Source of the DNA: Planctomycetota bacterium
GTDB lineage: Bacteria > Planctomycetota > Phycisphaerae > Phycisphaerales > Phycisphaeraceae
Reading direction: 5' to 3'
NCBI GenBank assembly: GCA_026386955.1
Contig: JAPLMQ010000302.1
Span: forward strand, 62,001-126,000
Length of the DNA stretch: 64,000 nucleotides
Part shown: positions 16,662-24,285 of the stretch, piece after piece
Layout: every line of letters starts with the position of its first letter
Numbering within the stretch: the stretch's first letter is position 1
Position numbers and translations under genes: made by a program
Notes under the pieces: generated by a model
Told to the model about the DNA's origin: nothing
The model's database searches: none
Seen by the model: the letters and a program-made list of their open reading frames with translations, nothing else

Positions 16662-18827
16662 ATGGAAGATCCCCGTACCCGCGCGGCCCTGGACAATCTC
16701 GCCGACCTGTTCCTGACGGGAACGGCCCCTGTGGGCGTCGGCGCCGCCGCCGCGGCGGCGAGCGCCAATCCGCCTTCGGGCAACCCGCCCGCGCCCGGGG
16801 CAGGCGCGGGTGCAGGCGGGGCTGAAAAGACCGACCGCAGCGACGCGCTCGACGGTCCCCGACCGATCCGCCTGGCCCCCAAGCTCCGCCCCAACCCGCC
16901 TTCGCAGGGCTCGCCGCTCACCGGCCTGCCGATGCCGCCCGCGCGGCCGTCGCGCCTCAGCCCGCCCGGCGCCCCTTACGCCGGCGCTGCGGCCAACAAG
17001 CCGAGCGGCTTTCCCAACAGCTTTGAGAAGAGCGCCGCCTCCACCAGCGGGACCGCCGGCTCGATCGGCGTGAGCCCCGACGACTTCGACGACGCCGCGG
17101 ACGATGAAAACGACGACACGCAGGGCAGCGGGCCGATGCGCGGGCCGAAGCGCGATGGCCTGGCCGTCTCGTCGGCCGTCGAGGCGGTCTTTCTCGGCAA
17201 CCTTCCCGGCTTCGGCGGGCCTTGGCTGACGCAATACGCGCGGTTCCTCGCGCAGGGCGGGCCCGGGCCGGTCGGCGTTTTGCGCGTCGACGGGGAGCAG
17301 ATCTCGCTCGAGCTCGTCGGCACGCCCAAGCCGCCGCTCCCGCAGGACCTCGGCGAGGAAGACGCCGACAGCCAACAGACCGTCGAGAGTTGGGCCGCGC
17401 TCGCCGCTGGCGAGGAGAACCTCATCGAGCTGCTCGACGGGCTCGCATCGTTCGAGACGACGCCCGTCCGCCGATGGCTGGTCAACTTCGTCCGCCCCAG
17501 CGAGCCCGCAGCCGTCGCGATGGCCCGCGAGCTCGACCGCTGGACCTTCCTCTGCGGAGCGGACCAGGCGGCGGTGGTCGGCGCCTATCGGCTGCTCAAG
17601 CAGTTGGTCGACGCCGACGGCGGGCAGACCGAACGCCAAGTCGGCTTCATGATCATGGGCAGCGACGAGGCGACCAGTCGGCGGATCGTCGACCGCGTCG
17701 GCGCCGCCGCGGCCGAGGGCTTGCTTCGCCGCCCGCTGGAATTCCGCGGCACTCAGAAGCAGATGATGCCCGTGAGCCTGCACATCATTGGATCGTTCGC
17801 CCAGACCCCCAAGCTGTGGGAGGAGATGGTCGGCTTCTTCCAGAGCCAGGGCGACATCGAGGAAGCGCCTCTGGGCGCGGCCGAGCAGGAGGACGACCTG
17901 GCTTTCCCCAGCGCGGGCAAGCCCGCCGCTGCCTCGGCCATGACCGGCGACGCCCGGCTCGGCGCGAGCCTCGACATGGAAAGCATTCCCGAGGAGATGG
18001 TCTCGGCCGACCCGCCCGCGCGGGCGATGCCGTTGGCGGCAGCGCCTTCGCCGGCCCGGCCTGTCGCTCCGCCTGCGGCGAATGTGGCCGCAGGTGTGGG
18101 CGGTTCACAAGCCGCGCCTCCGCCTGTTCGTCCCTCCGTCGCGCCATCCGTCGCGCAGCCTGCCGCGCCGTCGTCTGAAAACGAAGCCGCTGCCGCGGAC
18201 GAAGTCGCCCCGGCCCGGCCTCGCTCGTTCCTTCCGCCCCGCGCCACCCCACCCGCACCGCGGACCGCTCAACGCCCCGCGGCGCAGGTGTCGCCGGCCT
18301 TCGCGGCCGAATCCGCTGCCGCATCGAGCCAAACGGCCCGCGCCAGCGCGGAGGTCGCCGAGCCCACCGAGGCGGCCGGGGTCTCTCCGGACTTCGCCCC
18401 TGACTTGGCCCAGTACGTCGCCGGCGGCGTCGCCCTCGAGGCGCGTTGCCCGCGCCACCCGCAGACCAGCCTCGTCCTCGACGAGCAGGGCGTGCTGCAC
18501 CTGCTTCGCCGCCACGCCTCCGCCCCCCCGCTGGGCATGCACCGCGACGCCCCGACGCGCGACGCCACGCAGGAAGTGCTGCGGGCCGCGATCGTGGATT
18601 TGATCGAGGCCCGCGCGTGGGTGCGCGAGAACCTCGTGCTGCTGTCGATGACGCAGCGGCAATTCCGCTTCGACGCCGCCGCCGAGCCGGTGCTGCACCT
18701 CTTCACCGACCAGGCCAAGCCCGCGGCCGCGCTGGTGGCCCACCTGGGCGCGCTGATCAAGCTGCACCTCCTGCACGAAGTCCGCGTCGGCGCGACGGTG
18801 AGCTGGTTCAGCACCGAGTTGAACTGA
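16662..18827 (+). CDS. Large protein with a degenerate MinD/ParA-like domain
   Basis: 721 residues, not recognised as a named family. Residues 1-155 are Pro/Ala/Gly-rich and disordered. Residues about 165-375 look like a MinD/FlhG-type fold without nucleotide-binding motifs: FLGNLPGFGGPWLTQYARFL stands where Walker A would be, and FLCGADQAAVVGAYRLLKQL and VGFMIMGSDEATSRRIVDRV match the positions of the T-P-E-x-x-x-x-x-D-A-Y-x-L-I-K and V-x-N-x-x strands of MinD. A second long Pro/Ala linker (about 430-590) precedes a helical C-terminal domain (about 590-721). TAGACT lies 10 nt before the ATG. It probably works with the preceding ParA fusion; the pairing is an inference. Confidence 0.6.
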   Translation: MEDPRTRAALDNLADLFLTGTAPVGVGAAAAAASANPPSGNPPAPGAGAGAGGAEKTDRSDALDGPRPIRLAPKLRPNPPSQGSPLTGLPMPPARPSRLSPPGAPYAGAAANKPSGFPNSFEKSAASTSGTAGSIGVSPDDFDDAADDENDDTQGSGPMRGPKRDGLAVSSAVEAVFLGNLPGFGGPWLTQYARFLAQGGPGPVGVLRVDGEQISLELVGTPKPPLPQDLGEEDADSQQTVESWAALAAGEENLIELLDGLASFETTPVRRWLVNFVRPSEPAAVAMARELDRWTFLCGADQAAVVGAYRLLKQLVDADGGQTERQVGFMIMGSDEATSRRIVDRVGAAAAEGLLRRPLEFRGTQKQMMPVSLHIIGSFAQTPKLWEEMVGFFQSQGDIEEAPLGAAEQEDDLAFPSAGKPAAASAMTGDARLGASLDMESIPEEMVSADPPARAMPLAAAPSPARPVAPPAANVAAGVGGSQAAPPPVRPSVAPSVAQPAAPSSENEAAAADEVAPARPRSFLPPRATPPAPRTAQRPAAQVSPAFAAESAAASSQTARASAEVAEPTEAAGVSPDFAPDLAQYVAGGVALEARCPRHPQTSLVLDEQGVLHLLRRHASAPPLGMHRDAPTRDATQEVLRAAIVDLIEARAWVRENLVLLSMTQRQFRFDAAAEPVLHLFTDQAKPAAALVAHLGALIKLHLLHEVRVGATVSWFSTELN

Positions 18828-18885
18828 TCACGTCCATTCCTTCTCTCTGATGAGTGCTGTGTTTTCGTTTCTCATCAGGCGCAGC

Positions 18886-19190
18886 CTGATCCGAGACGGA
18901 CACTGTGTGTCCGAAGATCGGGCGCGCAGCGGCACTCCGCTCGCGCGAAGCGCCAATTCCACAATGACGATCCGTAACGCCCATCCCCGTAGGGTGGCGC
19001 TGAGCGGTACCCCCGGAATCCGCGAAGCCCACCGGTTGGGCGTCCGGTGCACGTGCGCGGCCCGGTTTGTCGTTCGCCACCTCGGTGGGCTTCGCGAGTA
19101 CGCTCAGCGCCACCCTACAAGAAGGGATTCGCGCGGGCGGAGTACCGCTGCGCGCCCGTTCTTCGGCGACACAGTCGCCGGCTCTGATCA
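18886..19190. repeat. Inverted-repeat element, family A copy 2, interrupted by a family B element
   Basis: Outer arms of about 60 bp (18886-18946 and 19131-19190) are imperfect reverse complements and align with the 4825-5051 copy (CTGATC ends, GACTGTGT core, GCAGCGGTACTCCGC block). The middle holds a complete family B element (18989-19118), so B inserted into A. It lies between the convergent degenerate-MinD gene and flgM. A small dyad, CTGATGAG ... CTCATCAG, lies just outside at about 18847-18878. Confidence 0.85.
18989..19118. repeat. Inverted-repeat element, family B copy 1 (nested in family A)
   Basis: Perfect 18-bp ends (GTAGGGTGGCGCTGAGCG and its reverse complement) with an inner block GCGAAGCCCACCGG repeated in inverse as CGGTGGGCTTCGCG. 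Total 130 bp. Confidence 0.85.
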
Positions 19191-19226
19191 GATCAGAAAG
19201 AGCGTTTCCACAAGACAATTGGCATG

Positions 19227-19260
19227 AAAAAAAACCGCCGCACGTGTGAACGTGCGGCGG
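19227..19260 (-). terminator. Rho-independent terminator of flgM
   Basis: On the minus strand a perfect 11-bp stem (CCGCCGCACGT / ACGTGCGGCGG, loop of 4) is followed by eight T residues, 60 bp after the flgM stop. It is the clearest intrinsic terminator in the window. Confidence 0.9.
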
Positions 19261-19319
19261 CGTGGTTTCATCAACAGTGAGGAGGACGGTGATCCGTCCT
19301 CAGCGTTCGGTCTCCGCGG

Positions 19320-19601
19320 TCAATCGCGCAGGTCGTCCAACAGACCGTTGATCGCGCCGTCGAGCTTTTCGGGCGTCTCATAGGTGCCCTTGGCGATCTC
19401 GGCCTTCACGCGGTCGACCAGGTCCTGACGGACGTCGGGCAGCTTCGCCAGACGGCTGAGCAGTTGGGCCTTCTGCGAGAACTCCGCCTTGTCGCCGCCG
19501 CGGGAGGGCGTCTGGTCGACGGTCGGGGTGGATTGTGTCGGACGTCCGAGCCGGGTGGCCGAGGCCGCGGCAGGCCGTCCGATGGGTGCGATGTCACTCA
19601 T
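19320..19601 (-). CDS. flgM: FlgM-like anti-sigma-28 factor
   Basis: 93 residues. The C-terminal half has the FlgM pattern: VRQDLVDRVKAEIAKGTYET followed by P-E-K-L-D-G-A-I-N-G-L-L-D-D-L, where the K-x-x-I-x-x-G-T-Y core contacts sigma-28. The N-terminus is Pro/Ser/Thr-rich and unstructured, as expected for a protein exported through the flagellar apparatus. The start at 19601 is fixed by GAGGAG 7 nt upstream. A strong terminator follows. Its job would be to hold sigma-28 until the hook is built. No other flagellar gene is in the window. Confidence 0.8.
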   Translation of the reverse strand: MSDIAPIGRPAAASATRLGRPTQSTPTVDQTPSRGGDKAEFSQKAQLLSRLAKLPDVRQDLVDRVKAEIAKGTYETPEKLDGAINGLLDDLRD

Positions 19602-20209
19602 TTGAATGCTCCTCACGCGTCGCCGTTTCGGCGGCGCTTGGGCCGAGGTTTTGATCCCCAAATCCTGATGGGATTCACCTCAGCGGTTTGCGGTGGGGCC
19701 GCTTCCTTGCAGTATTAGTATCGCCCATCGCCCTCGAATGTCTTGAAGGAATGAACAACCGACAGTCAATTCCGCAACACCATTCATTCAATCGACTTAT
19801 ACAATGATTCAGAATTGAACGTCCGGTAAGAAACAACGCCCCTGCATTGGCGGCAACCGCCGCGCAGCGAACAACCCGAACGGGTTATCAGACCAATTGC
19901 CGACGAACCAGTATAGCCTCACCTGCCCGGAATCCAGCGCCCCTTGGAATGAAAATTGTTCGGGAAAATGACGGGTCGTTTGGCCGGGGGGCCGGGGAAT
20001 ATCCGGGGCTTGAGGCGGCTTGATCTTCACGCGGGCCCGGGTTCACGCCTGGGTGGCGCTCGTGGCCTCGCCGCGTTCGGGCCTGGCGCGAGATTTAGAT
20101 GACGCCCGTGCGACTATGATGGCCACACGTGCCGCATCTCCATCATCACCCCGACCAACTCACGCCCTAGGCCCCCGGCCCCGGCCCCCCCCGGAACACG
20201 GAGACTCCC
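19602..20209. other. Gene-free region between flgM and the YHS-like lipoprotein
   Basis: About 600 bp, partly AT-richer (19740-19830). It holds the leader and promoter of minus-strand flgM. On that strand AAGACATT - 11 nt - GGCGATAC (19718-19744) loosely resembles a sigma-28 promoter. AACCCGAACGGGTT (near 19868) is a 14-bp palindrome. TATGAT near 20115 is a possible -10 for the plus-strand lipoprotein. A 73-codon minus-strand frame at 19809-20030 has no start signal or recognisable content and is not called. Confidence 0.4.
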
Positions 20210-20641
20210 ATGCAACGCATCCTTCTGTCGGCGATCGTCCTGCTCGGCCTGACCCTCGCGGCCTGTGACCAACAGTCATCCACGCCGGCCGCCAAGCCTG
20301 CCGCCCCCGCCCCCGCGGTCTCAGCGCCGGCCGTCGCCCCGACGCCTTCGCCGACCTCCATCGACGCGCCGGCCGCCACCATGCCTTCGATGAGCACGCC
20401 CGCGTCGGACGCGGGCGGCTCGAAGGGCCCCCCGGGAACCGACGTCGCGAACGCCTCGCTCTCCAAGGAGCCGAGCACGATCGTGGTCAACACCGTCTGC
20501 CCGGTCGGGGGCGACCCGGTCGACCCGAATGATCCCAAGCTCATCAAGGTCGTCGTCGACGGCAAGACCTACGGGATGTGCTGCGCGGATTGCGTCGCGC
20601 CGTTCTCGGCCAACCCGGCCAAGTACCTCAGCAAGAAGTGA
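20210..20641 (+). CDS. Lipoprotein with a C-terminal YHS-like cysteine module
   Basis: 143 residues. The signal peptide ends in LTLAAC (Cys19 lipidated). A Pro/Ala/Thr linker of about 70 residues precedes the C-terminal module NTVCPVGGDPVDP, VVVDGKTYGMCCADCVAPF and NPAKYL. This is the layout of YHS/TRASH-type metal-binding modules (C-P-V-x-G, G-K-x-Y-x-F-C-C, F-x-x-N-P-x-K-Y). A role in copper or other soft-metal handling at the membrane is inferred. The ATG at 20210 is preceded by GGAG. It is convergent with folP; the 44-bp gap contains three copies of GCCTCAC. Confidence 0.8.
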   Translation: MQRILLSAIVLLGLTLAACDQQSSTPAAKPAAPAPAVSAPAVAPTPSPTSIDAPAATMPSMSTPASDAGGSKGPPGTDVANASLSKEPSTIVVNTVCPVGGDPVDPNDPKLIKVVVDGKTYGMCCADCVAPFSANPAKYLSKK

Positions 20642-20685
20642 CCCCTGCGGCGGACTCGGCCTCACGTAGCCTCACCCAGCCAGCC

Positions 20686-21579
20686 TCACGCGCCGTTCGC
20701 GCGGGCCAGCGCCCACGCCACGTCGGCCGCCTGCCGGTTCGCCTGCACGTCGTGCACGCGGAAGATCCTCACCCCCGCGGCCACGCCCAGTGCGGTCGTC
20801 GCGCAGGTCGCCCCGACCAGCTCCGCCGGCGCGAGCGGTTGGCCGTCCTTCCCGGGCGGGCAGAGCGAGCCCATGAACCGCTTTCGGCTCGCCCCGAGCA
20901 GGACGGGGAACTCCGTGTCGACGATCCGCGCGAGGTTCGCGAGCAACGACAGGTTGTGCTCGCGCGTCTTGCCGAAGCCGATGCCGGGGTCGAGCAGGAT
21001 CTGCTCCCGCGGCAGGCCCGCGTTCATCGCCGCTTGGGTTCGCTCAAGCAGGAACGCGCGGACTTCGCTCACCACATCGGCGTAGGTCGGGTTCCGCTGC
21101 ATCGTTGCGGGCGAGCCCTGCATGTGCATCAGCACGAGCGGGGCGCCGCGCGCGGCCGCGAGCTCGAACATCGCGCGAGGCGAGCCGTTGCGCGGATCGC
21201 CCCCGGCGTGGACGTCGTTGATGATCGAGGCCCCGGCCTCCAGCGCCGCGGCGGCGACGGCGGCGAGCGAGGTGTCGATGCTGATCACGGCCGGCCGCCC
21301 AGCCCGGTCCAGTGCCTCGCGCAGCCCGCGGATCACCTCGACCACGCGGCGGATCTGCTCCGCGGGCTCGACGGGCTGCGAGCCGGGGCGGGTCGACTCA
21401 CCGCCGACGTCGATGAGGTCGGCCCCCTGGTCGACCATGTCGAGGGCGTGGGCGATCGCGCGTTCGCGCAGCGAGAACTGCCCGCCGTCGGAGAAGCTGT
21501 CGGGCGTGACGTTGAGGATGCCCATGATCAGCGGGCGGTCGAGGGCGAGCGTTCGGCCATCGGGGAGGCGGGGGGGCAT
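20686..21579 (-). CDS. folP: Dihydropteroate synthase
   Basis: 297 residues, TIM barrel. It joins p-aminobenzoate to dihydropterin pyrophosphate in folate synthesis. Signature MGILNVTPDSFSDGG at residues 19-33, DVGGESTRPG at about 57-66, IINDVHAGGD, LMHMQGSPATMQ, LLDPGIGFGKT and LLGASRKRF are all intact. Length is normal. TACACT lies 7 nt before the ATG and there is no Shine-Dalgarno sequence, so it probably has its own leaderless promoter, although it also lies only 26 bp after phoR. Confidence 0.96.
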   Translation of the reverse strand: MPPRLPDGRTLALDRPLIMGILNVTPDSFSDGGQFSLRERAIAHALDMVDQGADLIDVGGESTRPGSQPVEPAEQIRRVVEVIRGLREALDRAGRPAVISIDTSLAAVAAAALEAGASIINDVHAGGDPRNGSPRAMFELAAARGAPLVLMHMQGSPATMQRNPTYADVVSEVRAFLLERTQAAMNAGLPREQILLDPGIGFGKTREHNLSLLANLARIVDTEFPVLLGASRKRFMGSLCPPGKDGQPLAPAELVGATCATTALGVAAGVRIFRVHDVQANRQAADVAWALARANGA

Positions 21580-21592
21580 GTGGGGAAGTGTA
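21580..21592 (-). promoter_or_regulatory. Predicted leaderless promoter box of folP
   Basis: TACACT on the minus strand (21587-21592) lies 7 nt before the ATG; no Shine-Dalgarno sequence. Confidence 0.45.
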
Positions 21593-21605
21593 ACGCCATC
21601 GCGTT

Positions 21606-23405
21606 CTACTTCCCCCCGCGCTCCTCCGTCGTCAGCAGCGGCAGGTGGAGCGTGAAGACGCTGCCCTTGCCCACAGTGCTCGCGACGCTGATGCTCCCGC
21701 GGTGGGCCTGGGCGATGTGCTTGACGATCGCCAACCCCAGCCCCGTGCCGCCCAGCCTCCGGCTGCGGGCCTTGTCGACGCGGTAGAACCGCTCGAAGAT
21801 CCGCGGCAGGTGCTCGGCGGGGATGCCGCTGCCGGTGTCGCGCACCTCGATGCGGACCTCGCGCTCATCGGCGAGGGCATTCAAGTCCACGCTCGCCCCC
21901 GGGTCGCTGTACTTGATCGCGTTGTCGAGCAGGTTGACCACCGCCTGCTCGAGCAGCGGGGCGTTGACCCGCGCCAGCAGATCGGGTGGGCAGGTGAGCC
22001 GCAGGTTGATCTCGCGCTCGGCCGCCTGTGCCTGGCAGTCGCTCAGGGCCGACTGCAGCACGTCGCGCAGGCGGTGCGGGGCGAGCTCGACCTCGGCCCG
22101 CTCGTTCTCCTGCTCGATGCGCGAGAGGCGCAGGAGGTCCTCGATGATCGCGTTGAGTCGGTCGGCCTGCCGGGCGAGGATCGCCAGGAACTGCTCGGCT
22201 CGCGCGGGGTCGTCCATCGCCCCCTCGCGGAGGGTCTCGATCGAGCCCTTGATCGCCGTCACGGGCGTGCGCAGCTCGTGCGAGACGTTGGCGACGAAGT
22301 CCCGCCGGATGTTCTCCAGCCGGCGGAGGCGGGTGACGTCGTTGAGCACCACCAGCGCGCCGATGCCCGCCCCCGCGGGGTCGCGCAGCACCGTGCCGTG
22401 GGCCTGCAGGTAGCGGTCCTCGCCCTCGGCGGGGAGGACCAGGTCGCCCTCGACGGGGTCGGAGCCGGCGAGGGTGCGGGCGACGAAGCGCTGGAGCTGG
22501 GTGTTGCGGACGATCTCGCGGATGGGGCGCCCGATGACGCGCGCGGGCTCTACGCCCAGGAACGTCGCCGCCGCCGCGTTGAGGCTCAGGATGCGCTCTT
22601 GCGAGTCGATCGCCACCACGCCCTCGATCATGCTCGCGAGCACGGCCCGCTGCTCGTTGCTCTGCTGGGTGATCGTGCGGATCTGGTCGTGAAGCTGGCG
22701 GGCCATGGTGTTCACCGCGTCGGAGAGCCCGCCGAACTCCTCGGCCCGCTGGTCGGGGATGACGCTGGTGAGGTTGCCGGCGGTGAAGGCGCTGGCGGAG
22801 GCGCGGATCTGGGCGAGCGGGCGTGCGACGACGCGCGAGAAGATCGCGATTCCCATCGCCGCCGCGAGCGCCGCCATCGCCAGCGCGCCGACCTCGAGGC
22901 GCAGGCGGATCGCCGCGAGCGCGTCGGAGACGTCGGCCGTGGGCAGCGCGACGCGCAGCACGCCGACGATCCGCCCGTCGTCCAAGACTGGGCGGGCACA
23001 GTAGTGCATCTCCATCCGCATGGTGTCGCTGTAGCGCTCGACGAGGCCGACCTCGCCCGCCAGCGCGGCGACCACCTCGGGGCGGTGGGCGTGGTTGTCG
23101 AGCGGGGGCGTCTTCTCCGAGTCGCTCAGGACCACGCCGTCGGGCGCGATGAGCGTCACGCGGGCCCCCGCCTCCTCGTCGAGCCGGCGGACCAGCGCGT
23201 CGAGCTCCGCGCCGGCCGCGCGCGGGAAGGGCTGCGGCAGCCTCCCCGCGATGAGCGCGGCCCGGGCCTTGAGGCTCGCGACGCGCTGCTGCAGGAAGAC
23301 GCCGCGGACGGCGTGGTCGATGTAGACCACCGCCGCGGCGATCGAGACGACGACCACGACGAGGTAGGCGGGATAGAGCTGCCAGATGAGCCGGCGTCGA
23401 GGCAT
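21606..23405 (-). CDS. phoR: Sensor histidine kinase, PhoR/VicK type
   Basis: 599 residues. One membrane helix (about 8-30), a periplasmic sensor region of about 130 residues, a second helix (about 170-192), HAMP (190-245), PAS (about 252-360), then HisKA with phospho-acceptor His376 in VANVSHELRTPV and HATPase with NLLDNAIKYS, DTGSGIP, FERFYRVDKARSR and GGTGLGLAIVKHI. This order is that of PhoR-type kinases with an extracytoplasmic sensor. It begins 4 bp after phoB, so the two are co-translated. Phosphate sensing is inferred from the partner; no pst genes or phoU are in the window. Confidence 0.88.
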   Translation of the reverse strand: MPRRRLIWQLYPAYLVVVVVSIAAAVVYIDHAVRGVFLQQRVASLKARAALIAGRLPQPFPRAAGAELDALVRRLDEEAGARVTLIAPDGVVLSDSEKTPPLDNHAHRPEVVAALAGEVGLVERYSDTMRMEMHYCARPVLDDGRIVGVLRVALPTADVSDALAAIRLRLEVGALAMAALAAAMGIAIFSRVVARPLAQIRASASAFTAGNLTSVIPDQRAEEFGGLSDAVNTMARQLHDQIRTITQQSNEQRAVLASMIEGVVAIDSQERILSLNAAAATFLGVEPARVIGRPIREIVRNTQLQRFVARTLAGSDPVEGDLVLPAEGEDRYLQAHGTVLRDPAGAGIGALVVLNDVTRLRRLENIRRDFVANVSHELRTPVTAIKGSIETLREGAMDDPARAEQFLAILARQADRLNAIIEDLLRLSRIEQENERAEVELAPHRLRDVLQSALSDCQAQAAEREINLRLTCPPDLLARVNAPLLEQAVVNLLDNAIKYSDPGASVDLNALADEREVRIEVRDTGSGIPAEHLPRIFERFYRVDKARSRRLGGTGLGLAIVKHIAQAHRGSISVASTVGKGSVFTLHLPLLTTEERGGK

Positions 23406-23409
23406 CGCG

Positions 23410-24099
23410 TCAGATGTCCTTCATCCGGTAGCCCACGCCGCGGACGGTCTCGAGATACTCCTCGACGGGCCCGAGCTTCCGGCGGAGCGAGACGATGTGC
23501 ACGTCGACCGAGCGGTCGGTCACCGCCACGTCCTGCCCCTGCACGCCTTCGACGATCTGGGCCCGGGTGAAGACCCATCCCGGCCGGCGGGCGAGCAGGT
23601 GCAGGATGCGGAACTCGGTGAAGGTCAGGTCGATCTTCTCCCCCGCGACGACGACCTCGTGCCGGCCCGGGTGGATCGCCAGTTGCCCCAGCGTCACCGC
23701 CGCGCCGGGCTCCTCGGGCGCGTGCGACCCGCGGCGGAGCGCCGCCTTCACGCGCGCCACCAGCACGCGCGGGCTGAAGGGCTTGGTGATGTAGTCGTCG
23801 GCCCCGCACTCCAGCCCGCGGATCACGTCGCTCTCCTCGCCCTTGGCGGTGAGCATCAGCACGGGCACGCCCTTGGTCTTCGGGTCGGCCTTGAGCGTGC
23901 GGCAGACCTCCAGCCCGTCAAGCCCCGGGAGCATCAGGTCGAGCACGACCAGGTCGGGCACCTGCGTGCGCGCGACCTTCACGCCGTCCTCCCCCGAGGT
24001 CACGCAGGAGACCTGGAAGCCCTGCTTGGCGAGGTTGTATTCGATGAGTTCGAGGATGTCCTCTTCGTCGTCGACGACCAACACTTTCTGCCTCGCCAC
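23410..24099 (-). CDS. phoB: Response regulator, PhoB/OmpR family
   Basis: 229 residues. Receiver domain 1-120 with Asp10/Asp11, phospho-acceptor Asp54 in VVLDLMLPG, Thr in MLTAKGEE and Lys in ITKPFSP. The winged-helix DNA-binding domain (about 130-229) carries LTFTEFRILHLLARRPGWVF, DRSVDVHIVSLRRKLG and VRGVGYRM. The GTG start at 24099 is set by AAGGAG 7 nt upstream. An 11-bp direct repeat about 100 bp upstream looks like a Pho box, which would make the operon autoregulated. Confidence 0.9.
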   Translation of the reverse strand: MARQKVLVVDDEEDILELIEYNLAKQGFQVSCVTSGEDGVKVARTQVPDLVVLDLMLPGLDGLEVCRTLKADPKTKGVPVLMLTAKGEESDVIRGLECGADDYITKPFSPRVLVARVKAALRRGSHAPEEPGAAVTLGQLAIHPGRHEVVVAGEKIDLTFTEFRILHLLARRPGWVFTRAQIVEGVQGQDVAVTDRSVDVHIVSLRRKLGPVEEYLETVRGVGYRMKDI

Positions 24100-24199
24100 G
24101 GGTGTGCTCCTTGGGCGCCGTTGGGCGCCCGATGCTCGGACCTGCCGATCCCGCGCGGTGCGCGGGATCAGCCACGGGCCGGAGAATACGAGAGGGGCA

Positions 24200-24226
24200 T
24201 CACCGCAATGTTACCGCATGGTTAAA
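24200..24226 (-). promoter_or_regulatory. Candidate Pho box upstream of phoB
   Basis: Two adjacent 11-bp units, TCACCGCAATG (24200-24210) and TTACCGCATGG (24211-24221), agree at 8 of 11 positions. PhoB sites are 7-bp units with 4-bp spacers, so an 11-bp period is the expected geometry. It lies about 100 bp before the phoB start. Confidence 0.4.
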
Positions 24227-24285
24227 GTTTGATGAGTTCGGCCGCGTTTTGAGGCGGAAAACGAGGGTGGGGCAAAATGGACGCC

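Noticed and set aside
19809-20030. 73-codon minus-strand frame
   Set aside because: No start signal and no motif; lies in a region with palindromes and promoter-like sequence.
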